Shown here piece after piece: positions 8,245 through 16,906 of a stretch of 64,000 bases of DNA (position 1 is the first letter of the stretch; the number at the start of each line of letters is the position of its first letter). The position numbers were made by a program, and so were the translations under genes. The notes under the pieces were generated by a model, which was not told where the DNA came from, did not search any database, and worked only from the letters and a program-made list of their open reading frames with translations. This stretch comes from Cryobacterium sp. PAMC25264 (lineage in GTDB: Bacteria; Actinomycetota; Actinomycetes; Actinomycetales; Microbacteriaceae): contig NZ_CP080383.1 of NCBI RefSeq assembly GCF_019443325.1, positions 3,844,001 through 3,908,000 on the forward strand, in the 5' to 3' direction.

Positions 8245-8729
8245 GCTCGCGCCGAGTGGCGGGGCGTCGTCGTGACGGCGTCGACACCGAACTCGAACGC
8301 GGCGGCGTGCTCGTAGGGGCCGTAGCTGTCGATCTCGGTGAAGCCGAGGCCGCGGTACAGGGCGAGAGCCTCGGGCTGGGCGTGCCCGGTCTCCAGACGC
8401 ACGGTCGTGTAGCCGAGCTGCCCGGCCAGGCCGGCCAGCTCGCGCAGCAGCCGCAGGGCATGGCCCTGGCGGCGGTAGTCCGGGTTGGTCCACATCCGCT
8501 TGATCTCAACGGTCTCATCGTCGATCCGGCGGAGGCCGCCGCCTGCGACGGTGCGGTCCCCATCCATCAGCACCACGAAGGCGCCGGTGGGGGCCTCGAA
8601 CTCCTGCGGCTCGACATCCAGCACCGAGTCGCCGGCGCCGGCGCCATAGCGTGCTTCATACTCCTGACGGAGGCCGGTGAGCAGGGGTTCGACCTCGGGG
8701 GCGGTCAGGGCCACTTGTTGGTAATCCAC
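8232..8729 (-). CDS. GNAT family N-acetyltransferase
   Basis: A 165-residue GNAT protein with motif A MWTNPDYRRQGHALRLLRELAG (acetyl-CoA pyrophosphate loop R-RQGHA) and the C-terminal ALALYRGLGFTEIDSYGPY. It starts at GTG 8729. The last residues AREL and the stop codon come from the palindromic repeat. Substrate cannot be assigned. The gene runs convergent to metQ and shares the intergenic palindrome with it. Confidence 0.85.
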   Translation of the reverse strand: MDYQQVALTAPEVEPLLTGLRQEYEARYGAGAGDSVLDVEPQEFEAPTGAFVVLMDGDRTVAGGGLRRIDDETVEIKRMWTNPDYRRQGHALRLLRELAGLAGQLGYTTVRLETGHAQPEALALYRGLGFTEIDSYGPYEHAAAFEFGVDAVTTTPRHSARAREL

Positions 8730-8812
8730 TGGGCCAATCCTGCCCTAACGCCCAGCTTCCGACAATTCCTCAGCGGGGGCCGGCGCGCGGGCCTCCCGGC
8801 GCCCGGCGCAAG

Positions 8813-8825
8813 TACACTCGGTACG
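8813..8825 (+). promoter_or_regulatory. Predicted leaderless promoter of hadA
   Basis: A -10 box TACACT at 8813-8818 places transcription start about 7 nt downstream, at the GTG start codon (8825). There is no Shine-Dalgarno site. This is the usual arrangement of leaderless actinobacterial genes. Confidence 0.5.
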
Positions 8826-9271
8826 TGTCTGTGAATCCAGCAATCCAGGGCCGGGTCTTTCCCGCTGTGCCGCCGTATCTCGTGGGTCGAGAGAAGGTGC
8901 GCGAGTTTTCGCGGGCCGTTTTCGCGACCAACCCGATCAACTTCGACCCCGAGGCCGCGCAGGCCGCCGGCTATGCCGACGTCGTGGCGCCGCCCACGTT
9001 CGCCGTGGTCGTGCAGGAGGCCACCCTGGCCCAGCTGCTCGCCGAACCCGACGCGGGCATCGACTTCACCCGGGTGGTGCACGGCGACCAGCGCTTCAGC
9101 TTCAGCCGGCCGATCGTGGCCGGTGACGAGCTCACCGCCACGCTCACCGTCGCCAGCGTGAAGAGCCTCGGCGGCCACTCGATGGTCACCGCGGAGTCGA
9201 CGATCCTCGACGCATCCGGCGCCCACGTGGTCACCGCCACCTCCACCCTCGTCGTCAGGGGAGACGAATGA
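8825..9271 (+). CDS. hadA: (3R)-hydroxyacyl-ACP dehydratase subunit HadA-like (MaoC N-terminal domain, FAS1-like)
   Basis: A 148-residue hot-dog fold protein with GREKVREFSRAVFATNPIN and the FAS1-like dehydratase segment VVHGDQRFSFSRPIVAGDELTA. In HadAB-type dehydratases this subunit lacks the catalytic dyad and helps bind the acyl chain, while the partner is catalytic. The TGA overlaps the ATG of the next gene (4 bases). The order hadA-hadB-murB upstream of tRNA-Trp-secE-nusG matches other actinobacteria, which supports the name. In an organism without mycolic acids its exact fatty acid role is unclear. Confidence 0.8.
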   Translation: MSVNPAIQGRVFPAVPPYLVGREKVREFSRAVFATNPINFDPEAAQAAGYADVVAPPTFAVVVQEATLAQLLAEPDAGIDFTRVVHGDQRFSFSRPIVAGDELTATLTVASVKSLGGHSMVTAESTILDASGAHVVTATSTLVVRGDE

Positions 9272-9711
9272 CCGACAAGACAGTGCCCGCCACGCCCAGC
9301 CTCGACTCCCTCTCGGTCGGCGACATCGTCGCCGAGAGCCGCTTCCCGCTCACCAGGGATTCCCTGGTGCGTTACGCGGGTGCCTCGGGCGACTTCAACC
9401 CGATCCACTACCGTGACGACGTCGCGGAGTCGGTTGGGCTGCCCGGTGTGCTCGCCCACGGCATGCTGACCATGGGTCTGGGCATCCAGCCCGTCGTCGA
9501 CTGGGCCGGCGACCCGGCGCGCGTCGTGGACTACCAGGTGCGGTTCACCCGCCCGGTGCCCGTCGACCCCGACCTCGGCGCGGTCGTGACCGTTCTGGCC
9601 AAGGTCGGCGCCCTCGACGCCGAGGCCGGCGTCGCCCGCATCGACCTCACGGTCACCTTCAACAACACCACCGTCCTGGGTAAGGCGCAGGCGCGCGTCA
9701 GCCTCGTCTGA
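9268..9711 (+). CDS. hadB: (3R)-hydroxyacyl-ACP dehydratase subunit HadB-like (MaoC hydratase)
   Basis: A 147-residue MaoC domain protein. The hydratase motif is complete: YAGASGDFNPIHYRDDVAES with the catalytic Asp and His, then GVLAHGMLTMGLG. It pairs with the preceding non-catalytic subunit (4-base overlap). It is expected to dehydrate 3-hydroxyacyl-ACP in fatty acid elongation. murB follows 6 bases later. Confidence 0.85.
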   Translation: MTDKTVPATPSLDSLSVGDIVAESRFPLTRDSLVRYAGASGDFNPIHYRDDVAESVGLPGVLAHGMLTMGLGIQPVVDWAGDPARVVDYQVRFTRPVPVDPDLGAVVTVLAKVGALDAEAGVARIDLTVTFNNTTVLGKAQARVSLV

Positions 9712-9717
9712 TCCGCC

Positions 9718-10893
9718 ATGACCGAGCCTGTGCCCGTGAACCTGTCTGAGCTGACCACGCTGCGCGTCGGCGGCGCCCCCACGCAGCTGGTGGCCCCGAC
9801 CGACGAGGCCGGTCTGATCGCGGCGGCCCGGGACGCTTGGGCGGGTGACGAACCATGGGTTCTCGTCGGCGGCGGCTCCAACACCGTGGCGGCGGATGCG
9901 GGCTTCGACGGCGTGGTCATCCTGGTGCGCACGCGCGGCATCGAGCGGCTCGACCTGGTGCCGGAGTCGGCAACCGACGACGACCTCGACGGGCGGCCCC
10001 TGCGCATCCGGGTGCAGGCCGGCGAACCGTGGGATGAGCTGGTGGCCCACACCGTCGCGAACGGCTGGGCGGGCATCGAAGCGCTGTCCGGCATCCCGGG
10101 CACCAGTGGTGCGGCGCCCGTGCAGAACATCGGTGCGTATGGTCAGGAGCTCTCCAGCAGCCTGGCGGCCATCGACTTCCTGGACTACGAGTCCGGCGAG
10201 GTGGAACGGCTCAGCGCCGCCGATCTCCGGCTGGACTACCGCACCTCGGTGCTCAAGCAGGGCCGCCGCGGCGTGGTGCTCGCCATCGAACTCGAGCTGC
10301 GCGACATGACCCCGCAGGCCGAGGTGCTCGGCACGCCGCTGAGCCGGCCGGTGGGGTACCCGCAGCTGGCCCAGGCCCTCGGCGTGCAGGTGGGTGACAG
10401 GGTGCCGCTGATCGATCTGCGCCAGAGCGTGCTGGGCCTGCGCGCCGGCAAGGGCATGGTGCTCGACGACGCCGACCCCGACACCTACAGCGCCGGGTCT
10501 TTCTTCACCAACCCGATCGTGACCGAGAGTTTTGCCCGTACCCTGCCCACGGATGCGCCGCGCTGGAAACAGGCCGAGATCGAGCTGCCCGACCGTGTGA
10601 TCCCGCTCGATGAGTACGCCGGCGTCGGGCCCATGCCCGGCAGCCAGGTGTTGCGCACTGTGAAGCTCAGCGCGGCCTGGCTGATCGAGAACTCCGGCAT
10701 CCACCGCGGGTTCCGGCTACCCGGGTCGCGGGCCGCGATCTCGAGCAAGCACACCCTGGCGATCACCAACACCGGCGGGGCTACCGCCGACGAGATCGGG
10801 CAGCTCGCCCGCTTCGTACAGCAGCGCGTGCAGAGCGACTTCGGTGTGATCCTGCAGCCCGAACCGGTGTTCGTCGGTTTCTCGCTGCTCTAG
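9718..10893 (+). CDS. murB: UDP-N-acetylmuramate dehydrogenase MurB
   Basis: A 391-residue FAD-dependent reductase that makes UDP-N-acetylmuramic acid from the enolpyruvyl intermediate, a committed peptidoglycan step. Visible are the FAD-binding TTLRVGGAPTQLV and VLVGGGSNTV, the GIEALSGIPGTSGAAPVQNIGAYGQE region, YRTSVLK, the catalytic Ser region AGSFFTNPIV, and a C-terminus with SSKHTLAITN and EPVFVGF. The length (391) is typical of the longer actinobacterial form. It follows hadB by 6 bases, so it is probably co-transcribed. Confidence 0.95.
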   Translation: MTEPVPVNLSELTTLRVGGAPTQLVAPTDEAGLIAAARDAWAGDEPWVLVGGGSNTVAADAGFDGVVILVRTRGIERLDLVPESATDDDLDGRPLRIRVQAGEPWDELVAHTVANGWAGIEALSGIPGTSGAAPVQNIGAYGQELSSSLAAIDFLDYESGEVERLSAADLRLDYRTSVLKQGRRGVVLAIELELRDMTPQAEVLGTPLSRPVGYPQLAQALGVQVGDRVPLIDLRQSVLGLRAGKGMVLDDADPDTYSAGSFFTNPIVTESFARTLPTDAPRWKQAEIELPDRVIPLDEYAGVGPMPGSQVLRTVKLSAAWLIENSGIHRGFRLPGSRAAISSKHTLAITNTGGATADEIGQLARFVQQRVQSDFGVILQPEPVFVGFSLL

Positions 10894-10904
10894 CCCGCCC
10901 GCCC

Positions 10905-10986
10905 GCCGCAAGCGCGATTCGGAGCGGTGCGCCCGCCCCTTGCGGCAAAAATCCCTCTGGGGGCACCGAATCGGCAGCGTGCGGCG
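10905..10986. repeat. Long imperfect palindrome downstream of murB
   Basis: GCCGCAAGCGCGATTCGG (10905-10922) pairs with CCGAATCGG...GTGCGGC (10967-10986), and an inner CTTGCGGCAA lies at 10939-10948. It is located between convergent genes (murB and the response regulator). TTGCGGCAA plus GGGGGCAC also appears in the convergent intergenic palindrome at 29410-29464, so this may be a small repeat family. Confidence 0.5.
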
Positions 10987-11007
10987 CCTCGGGGGAGGAG
11001 CGTCGAT

Positions 11008-11066
11008 GTGAGTTGCCAGTTGGAGCCCCCTCCGGCGCGCTGAATGGGCCCGAACTGGCAACTCAC
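11008..11066. repeat. GTGAGTTGCCAGTT palindrome, copy 1
   Basis: The left arm GTGAGTTGCCAGTTGGAG is answered by AACTGGCAACTCAC at 11053-11066. The hairpin is near perfect with a loop of about 20 nt. A second copy follows 14 bp later. Confidence 0.7.
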
Positions 11067-11080
11067 GACGGCCGTATCCG

Positions 11081-11139
11081 GTGAGTTGCCAGTTGAGGCC
11101 GCTTCGGGTGCATGGAGCGGGCCTCAACCGGCACGTCAC
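11081..11139. repeat. GTGAGTTGCCAGTT palindrome, copy 2
   Basis: GTGAGTTGCCAGTTGAGGCC at 11081-11100 pairs with GGCCTCAACCGGCACGTCAC at 11120-11139. The right arm is slightly decayed. It lies in the 330-bp gap between murB and the response regulator, which holds no gene that I can see. Confidence 0.65.
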
Positions 11140-11222
11140 GACACCTGCTCCCGCTGGTGGCACGAGTCCCGCGGGCGGGAATGGGGTGACGTGTGGCGAG
11201 TCGATTCCGGCCGCGAAACGGG

Positions 11223-11846
11223 CTAGAGCAGGCGTAGCTCCATGGCGAGGGTGACCGCGCGCGTGCGGTCGCTCACGCCGAGCTTCTCGAACACGTGCAG
11301 CAGATGGGTCTTCACGGTGGCCTCGCCGATGAAGAGCGACCGGGCGATCTGCGGGTTGCTCTCGCCCGTCGCCACGAGGCGGAGCACCTGGAGTTCGCGG
11401 GCCGACAGCCGGGGCGCCGGCGCGGCATCCGCCCGCACCCGCTGCACCAGCCTGGCGGCGATCACGGGCGCGAGCACGGTTTGGCCGCCGGCGACAGAGC
11501 GCACACCCTCGATGATCTCGGCCTGCGGTGCGGCCTTGAGCAGGTAGCCGCTGGCCCCGGCCGCGATGGCGCCGAGGATCTGGTCGTCGGTCTCGTAGGT
11601 GGTGAGCACCAGCACCCGGGTGTCCGGGTTGTGCGCAAGGATCTGGGCGGTGGCCGCCGCGCCGTCCAGCTGGGGCATCCGCAGGTCCATCAGCACCAGG
11701 TCGGGCCGCAGCTCAGCGGCCAGGAGCACGGCTGCGGCACCATCGGACGCTTCGCCGACCACTTCGATGTCGCCGGCGGTGCCGAGCAGGCCGACGATGC
11801 CTCCGCGCACGATCGGATGGTCGTCGGCCACCAGCACCCGGATCAT
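11223..11846 (-). CDS. NarL/FixJ family response regulator
   Basis: A 207-residue regulator. The receiver domain has the acidic pair ADDHP, the phosphorylation Asp in LVLMDLRMPQLDG, and T/K positions (VLTTYE, YLLKAAP). The C-terminal LuxR-type helix-turn-helix reads LSARELQVLRLVATGESNPQIARSLFIGEATVKTHLLHVFEKLGVSDRT. ATG 11846 overlaps the kinase stop (ATGA). It belongs to the operon ABC exporter-kinase-regulator and probably controls that exporter. Its partner kinase is interrupted by an insertion sequence, so its phosphorylation state in this strain is doubtful. Confidence 0.92.
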   Translation of the reverse strand: MIRVLVADDHPIVRGGIVGLLGTAGDIEVVGEASDGAAAVLLAAELRPDLVLMDLRMPQLDGAAATAQILAHNPDTRVLVLTTYETDDQILGAIAAGASGYLLKAAPQAEIIEGVRSVAGGQTVLAPVIAARLVQRVRADAAPAPRLSARELQVLRLVATGESNPQIARSLFIGEATVKTHLLHVFEKLGVSDRTRAVTLAMELRLL

Positions 11847-12370
11847 CCGCGGGCCCCCGCACCGGTGGGCAATGCCGGCACAGCCGGCGCGGAGACGGGC
11901 AGGGTCACCCGAAGGGTCGTGCCGTGCCCGCCGGCGGCGCCCTCGGCCGCACTGTCGGTGACCTCGAGTCTCCCGCCGACCAGGGCGAGCCTGTCGCGCA
12001 TCCCGGCCAGGCCGAAGCCGTGCTCGGTGTCGGGGGTGTAGTCGCCCAGCCCCCTGCCGCTGTCGGACACGGTGAGGACGATGTCGTGGCCGGCCCGCGC
12101 GACACCCACATGGGCGGCTCCCGCGCCGGAGTGCTTGCGTACGTTGGCCAGGCCCTCCTGGGCGCACCGCAGCAAAACCACTTCGAGGGCCCGGTCGAGT
12201 GCGGGCGCAGTGCCGTCGCCGTCGCTGCCGAGCCCGGCGAGGTCGACGCCCACCCGAATCCCGGTCTCACGTTCGAAGCGTTCGGCCAAGCGGGCCAGGG
12301 TGTGGGCGAGGTCGCCGTCACCCACCCGGGCCGGCGCCATGGATGCCACCAGCGCGCGCGCCTCGGCTAG
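11843..12370 (-). pseudogene. Sensor histidine kinase, C-terminal fragment (HATPase domain)
   Basis: This half carries the ATP-binding domain: CAQEGLANVRKHSGAGAAHV (N box), VSDSGRGLGDY (G1) and EHGFGLAGMRDRLALVGG (G2). It reads directly into the other half across the 12371-14177 insertion once one CTAG copy is removed (RDAL-AEARALVAS). Alone it lacks a start, a phosphoacceptor His and a sensor. See the N-terminal fragment at 14167-14952. Confidence 0.9.
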
Positions 12371-14177
12371 GAGACTGCTGATTTATCGGGGCGTTTAAGG
12401 CGCGCCTTTGTTGGTTTCGGCGGAGGTGTTTAAGACTTGATTCATGCAGGGTCGTGATGATGGTCAGCGTCAGTTGTTGGATGTCGGTGTGTTCGCTGGG
12501 CACATGTTGCCGGCGGGGTCGGTGTTCGCTTTTCTCGCTGAGCACCGGCACGAGTTGTTCCCGGATGACGCGTTCGCGGACCTGTTTCCGTCGGGTCGTG
12601 GCCGGCCCTCGACGCCCGCGGACGTGATCGCATCGGTGATGGTGCTGCAGACCCTGCACTCGTTATCGGACCGGGAAACCGCGGAAGCCGTCACGTTTGA
12701 TCTGCGGTGGAAAGCGGCCTGCGGGTTCGGGTTGACGGAAACATCGTTCCACCCGACGGTGTTGACGTATTGGCGACGCCGCCTCGCGGCAAGCACCCGC
12801 CCGCACCGAATTTTCGACGCCGTCGCCGAGGTTATTGCCGGTTCTGGGGCGTTGTCGGGTCGGAAGCGGCGGGCGTTGGACTCCACGATTTTGGATGACG
12901 CGGTCGCCCGCCAGGACACGGTGACGCAGTTGGTCGCGCAGATCCGCCGGGTCGGTCGGGAGATCCCCGGCGCCGACATGATCGTGGCCGGCCTGCCCGG
13001 CCATGACTACGAGAAGCCCGGCAAGCCCGACATCGCCTGGGACGACAAGGCGGCCAGGGACGAACTCGTTTCCCGCCTCGTGACCGACGCCCTGGCGTTG
13101 CTTGCGGCAATCGACACGACGTCATTGACCGACTCGCAGCAGGAGACGGTCGCGTTGCTCGCCCTCGTCGCGGGCCAGGACGTCGAGCCGGCTGAGGGGT
13201 CCGATGGCTCGGATGGGCGGTGGCGGATCGCGCGGAAGGTCGCGCCGGACCGGGTGATCTCGACCGTTGACCCGGACGCCCGCCACGCGCACAAGAGCCG
13301 GGAGAAGAAGCAAGACGGTTTCAAAGCCCACATCGCGATCGAGCCCGATACGGGTCTGGTGACCGCGGCCGTGTTGACGAAAGCGTCCGGGCCCAAGAAC
13401 AGTGACGCGGCCCGCGGCGCGGCCCTGGTGGCCGCTGACACGAGCATCGGCTCGGACACGGTCGAGGTCCTCGGTGATTCTGCCTACGGCAGCGGGGACC
13501 TCCTCGCCGAGGTCACCGCGGCCGGGCATGTTCCGATCATCAAACCGATGCCGTTGAGTCGGGCGGTTCCGGGCGGATTCACAATCGATGACTTCAGCAT
13601 CGACGAAGCTAAGCGCACGGTGACGTGTCCTGCGGGGAACACCCGACCGATCACCGTGAAACGTAATGTCACATTTGGCGCCGTTTGCGCGAGCTGCCCG
13701 CTCCGAGCCCAGTGCACGAGCGCCGTCGACGGTCGCAAAATGGTTTTGCATCCGCAGCAGCAGATCCAACGCGAGCACCGCGCACGCGCGCTGGACCCTG
13801 ACTTTCAAGCCGTCTACCGGCAGCACCGGCCGATGGTTGAACGCTCGATCGCATGGATGACTCGCGGCGCGAGACGAGTCCCTTACCGCGGCGTCGTGAA
13901 GAACCACGCCTGGTGGAACAACCGCGCCGCCGCGATCAACCTGAAACGACTCCTGAGCCTTGGCCTCACCAGCCAGAACGGGGTTTGGGCACTTGGCTGA
14001 AGACCCCAGGCAGGGCAGACACCCCAGCCCTCACACCGACCCCGACGACCACCTTCTACTGGCCAGACTCGCGACACCGAATCGATCCCGCAAGCAGCCC
14101 AAACACGACCACACCCGACTCAAAAAACGGGCCCCCGACTCGCCGGGCCCACCGCAGCCATCTAAATCAGCAGTCTC
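12371..14177 (+). mobile_element. IS1182-family-like insertion sequence disrupting a histidine kinase
   Basis: The element is 1807 bp with perfect 15-bp terminal inverted repeats GAGACTGCTGATTTA (12371-12385 and 14163-14177), flanked by the 4-bp duplication CTAG (12367-12370 and 14178-14181). Joining the flanks across one CTAG restores the kinase reading frame exactly, which fixes the ends. It contains one transposase gene. The noncoding sequence inside each end (about 60 and 160 bp) shows no other gene. Confidence 0.9.
12444..14000 (+). CDS. IS1182-family transposase
   Basis: A 518-residue DDE transposase. The N-terminal part has the family-typical GRPSTPADVIASVMVLQTLHSLSDRETAEAV, then RALDSTILDDAVA around the first Asp. 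The DDE core includes HKSREKKQDGFKAHIAIE, VLGDSAYGSGDLLAEV (second Asp), a Cys cluster CASCPLRAQC, and the C-terminal glutamate region REHRARALDPDFQAVYRQHRPMVERSIAWM. It appears intact, so the element may still be mobile. Confidence 0.88.
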   Translation: MQGRDDGQRQLLDVGVFAGHMLPAGSVFAFLAEHRHELFPDDAFADLFPSGRGRPSTPADVIASVMVLQTLHSLSDRETAEAVTFDLRWKAACGFGLTETSFHPTVLTYWRRRLAASTRPHRIFDAVAEVIAGSGALSGRKRRALDSTILDDAVARQDTVTQLVAQIRRVGREIPGADMIVAGLPGHDYEKPGKPDIAWDDKAARDELVSRLVTDALALLAAIDTTSLTDSQQETVALLALVAGQDVEPAEGSDGSDGRWRIARKVAPDRVISTVDPDARHAHKSREKKQDGFKAHIAIEPDTGLVTAAVLTKASGPKNSDAARGAALVAADTSIGSDTVEVLGDSAYGSGDLLAEVTAAGHVPIIKPMPLSRAVPGGFTIDDFSIDEAKRTVTCPAGNTRPITVKRNVTFGAVCASCPLRAQCTSAVDGRKMVLHPQQQIQREHRARALDPDFQAVYRQHRPMVERSIAWMTRGARRVPYRGVVKNHAWWNNRAAAINLKRLLSLGLTSQNGVWALG

Positions 14178-14952
14178 CTAGGGCGTCGCGGCCGGTGGCC
14201 TCGATGAGGTCGACGCTGTCCGCGGCGACGGATGTGTCGACCGGCAGGGCGTCGAGCTCGCGGCGAGTGCGCTGGGCGAGCATCACCAGGCTGGTGAGGC
14301 TCTGCGCGATGGTGTCGTGGATCTCGCGGGCGAGGCGCTCCCGCTCGCTCGCGCTGCCGGCATCCCGGTGCAGCACGGCAAGCTCGTCCTGGGCCAGGGT
14401 GAGCTTCTCCACCAGCCGGCGCTGCTCGGCACCGGCGGTGGCGATCCGCGTGATCCAGGTGCCCATGGCCAGGGCGAACACGAGTGAGATCGTCTCGATG
14501 GCCAGGGCTTGGGCAGCGGCGTCGGGTGTGCGCCCGCCACTGACCCAGAGGCCAAGGCCGCACATGGCAGTCAGCGCCGTGCTGAGCAGGACGGCGTGGC
14601 GGAACGACTCAGCCAGGGCCCAGATCAGCGGGAACACCAGCGTCTGGAGGGTGGCCATGCTGGGATCGAATGCCGTGGCCGCTCCGCAGCCGACGATGAG
14701 AGTGACGCGCAGCAGCCGGGCGGAACCGGGGTACGTCACATGATCGAAGCCGGAAGACCCGCGGTCGCCGGACACGGGTTGGGGTCGCAGCATGCGCCGG
14801 CCCCAGACGATGTAGGCCAGCCCGACCGCCGCCAGCGACAGCACCGCTCCGGCGGCGCTCACGGCGTGCGTGTCCGAGCCTTCCAACGCGATGGCGGCCA
14901 GGACGATCAGGGATCCGGCGACGATCAGGTCCCACCACCGTCTGGCATTCAT
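14167..14952 (-). pseudogene. Sensor histidine kinase, N-terminal fragment (membrane sensor and DHp domain)
   Basis: ATG 14952 starts a protein with several hydrophobic segments over the first 160 residues, then a coiled linker and the phosphoacceptor helix EREQ-type sequence ERERLAREIHDTIAQSLTSLVMLAQ (His in EIHDT). The frame is cut by the IS at 14177 and stops a few codons inside it. The insertion separates phosphoacceptor and ATPase domains, so kinase activity should be lost. The original kinase would be about 430 residues, of the NarX/DesK-like HisKA_3 class. It follows the ABC permease gene by about 50 bp. Confidence 0.9.
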
Positions 14953-15005
14953 GCGCCAAGCATCCCATGCCGCAGCGGGGACCTGCGGCAGGGACGGGCG
15001 GTGCA

Positions 15006-15866
15006 CTACGCGTCCTTGCGGATCCACCGGAAGGTGAGCCGGCTGCCGACCAGGCCAACGACCAGCCAGATCAGCAGCGCCAGCGCCACCAGACCGAGCT
15101 CCCAGGCGCCGTTCTGCTCCTGCGCCGCGAAGGAGTCGGGCAGGAAGACGGACCGCATGCCCTGCGCCATCCACTTGAGCGGGAACAGGCCGGCGACGTT
15201 CTGCATCCACTCGGGCAGCGCGTTGAACTGCAGGTACACCCCCGAGATGAACTGCAGCACCAGAACGATGGGAATCACGACCGCGGAGGCGCTGCGTCCC
15301 GACCGCGGCAGGGCCGAGAGGGCGATGCCCAGGAAGGCGCAGGTGATGACGCCGAGAACGAAAACCCAGACGAAGGTGAGCCATTTCTCCGGCTCGGTGG
15401 GCAGGGCGATGTCGAAGGCGAACCGGGCCACGAGCAGGAGCAGTGCGGCCTGTAGCGAGCCAGTGACGAACACCTGCCCGATCTTGCCGATGAAATAGCT
15501 CAGCGGTGACAGCGGGGTGCCGCCGAGGCGTTTGAGGGTGCCATCGCCCTTCTCGCCGGCGATGTCGATCGCGAGGTTCTGCAGGCCGGAGAGCAGCATG
15601 CCCGCGGCGAGCATGCCGGGCAGGTAGTACGCGCCCACGCTGATGCCGCCGGAGCCGTCGGGGTTGGTGCCGATGTTGCCCTGGGCGCTGAACGCGGCAG
15701 TGAAGATGCCGAGCATGATGAACGGGAACAGGAACGTGAAGAACACGGTGTCGGTGGAGCGGAAGTACAGGCGGATCTCGAAGCCGATGCGCGCCACACC
15801 GAGTGTGAATAGCCCGTGCCTGGCGGTGCGCGCCGGCGCGGTAGAGGTGGTCAGGGTCGCGCTCAT
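15006..15866 (-). CDS. ABC-2 type exporter permease
   Basis: A 286-residue membrane protein with about six transmembrane segments and ABC-2 features: FTFLFPFIMLGIFTAAF near the first helices, GEKGDGTLKRLGGTPLSPLSYFIGKI in the cytoplasmic loop, and VIPIVLVLQFISGVYLQF toward the end. It overlaps the ATPase gene by 4 bases. The pair resembles NatAB/drug or antibiotic exporters next to a LiaSR/DesKR-like two-component system. The exported substrate is unknown. Confidence 0.88.
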   Translation of the reverse strand: MSATLTTSTAPARTARHGLFTLGVARIGFEIRLYFRSTDTVFFTFLFPFIMLGIFTAAFSAQGNIGTNPDGSGGISVGAYYLPGMLAAGMLLSGLQNLAIDIAGEKGDGTLKRLGGTPLSPLSYFIGKIGQVFVTGSLQAALLLLVARFAFDIALPTEPEKWLTFVWVFVLGVITCAFLGIALSALPRSGRSASAVVIPIVLVLQFISGVYLQFNALPEWMQNVAGLFPLKWMAQGMRSVFLPDSFAAQEQNGAWELGLVALALLIWLVVGLVGSRLTFRWIRKDA

Positions 15867-16789
15867 GCGAGCACCTCCGTGCTGTCGGTCGTGGAGCTCG
15901 CTGTCGTGGGGGACTTGGCCGTGCTGGCGTTGCCGGCCGCGTGAGCGCGCACCAGGCCCAGGTAGATGTCTTCGAGGCTGGGGCGGATGACCTGCAGCTC
16001 AGCTGGTTCACCGCCCGCGGCACCGGCCAGTTCGGCCACTAGTCGTGCCGGGGTGTCGGTGCGCACCTCCTGCAGGGTGCCGGAGGCGTCGCGCCAGCGC
16101 ACCTTCGGGGTGCGGGCGGCCGGACCGCCGAGTTCGCCGATCGCACCGATGTCGATGAGACGGCCGCCCACGATGATGCCGGCCCGGTCGCTGAGCTCCG
16201 CGGCTTCGTCGAGATTGTGGGTGGTGAGCAGGATGGTGGTGCCCTCGGCCTTGAGCTGCCGAATGAGGTCCCAGAACTGGTGCCGGGCCTCGGGGTCGAA
16301 GCCCGTGGTGGGTTCGTCCAGGAACAGTAGTTCCGGCCGTCCGATGATGCCGAGCGCAACATCCACCCGGCGCTGCTGCCCGCCGGAGAGCCGGTGGATG
16401 CGAGTCTTGGCCTTCTCCTCGAGGCCGACCGCGGCCAGCACCTCGTCGACCGACCGGGGATTCGGGTACAGGCGTGCGAAGTGCTTGAGCTGCTCGAGCA
16501 CGGTGGCGTTGCCGCTCTCCCCGCTGGACTGCAGCACGATGCCGATCCGGGCCTTCCAGTCCAGCCCGGCGTGTTGCGGGTCCTCGCCGAGCACCGTGAC
16601 GTCACCCTCGGAGCGGTCCCGGTAGCCCTCGAGGATCTCGATGGTGCTGCTCTTGCCCGCACCGTTGGGGCCGAGCAGGGCGAAGGTTTCGCCCGATCGG
16701 ATGTCGAAGTTGATGTCGGTGACGGCGTCGAACGGCCCGTAGGACTTGCTCAGCCGCGCCACGCGCACGGCAGGAGGGGAAGTTGTCAT
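15863..16789 (-). CDS. ABC exporter ATP-binding protein (NatA/CcmA type)
   Basis: A 308-residue ATPase with Walker A LLGPNGAGKSSTIE, Q-loop IVLQSSGESGN, signature LSGGQQRRVDVALGI, Walker B LLFLDEPTTGFDPEA and H-loop LLTTHNLDEA. The C-terminal extension ends in VIRPSLEDIYLGLV, as in drug-resistance ABC proteins. ATG 16789 follows GGAGG closely. The insertion of the first ISL3 copy at 16907, only about 120 bp upstream, may have removed or replaced part of its promoter region. Confidence 0.9.
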   Translation of the reverse strand: MTTSPPAVRVARLSKSYGPFDAVTDINFDIRSGETFALLGPNGAGKSSTIEILEGYRDRSEGDVTVLGEDPQHAGLDWKARIGIVLQSSGESGNATVLEQLKHFARLYPNPRSVDEVLAAVGLEEKAKTRIHRLSGGQQRRVDVALGIIGRPELLFLDEPTTGFDPEARHQFWDLIRQLKAEGTTILLTTHNLDEAAELSDRAGIIVGGRLIDIGAIGELGGPAARTPKVRWRDASGTLQEVRTDTPARLVAELAGAAGGEPAELQVIRPSLEDIYLGLVRAHAAGNASTAKSPTTASSTTDSTEVLA

Positions 16790-16865
16790 GCCTCCACACT
16801 CGTCCCAGAACCGGCCCCGGGCAACACCCGTCTGGCCGACCTGGGCATCCACCGACCGGTGGACC

Positions 16866-16906
16866 CCGCGAACTGTGAGAAAAGCCCCAGAAATCCCGGA
16901 TTTCTG
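16866..16906. repeat. CCGCGAACTGTGAG palindrome, copy B, left half (split by ISL3 copy 1)
   Basis: CCGCGAACTGTGAGAAAAG followed by CCCCAGAAATCCCGGATTTCTG. The right half, GATTTCTGGGGCTTAAGTC and on to CGCGG, lies beyond the IS at 18343-18372. Removing the IS and one GATTTCTG copy restores a nearly perfect stem-loop. Confidence 0.8.
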
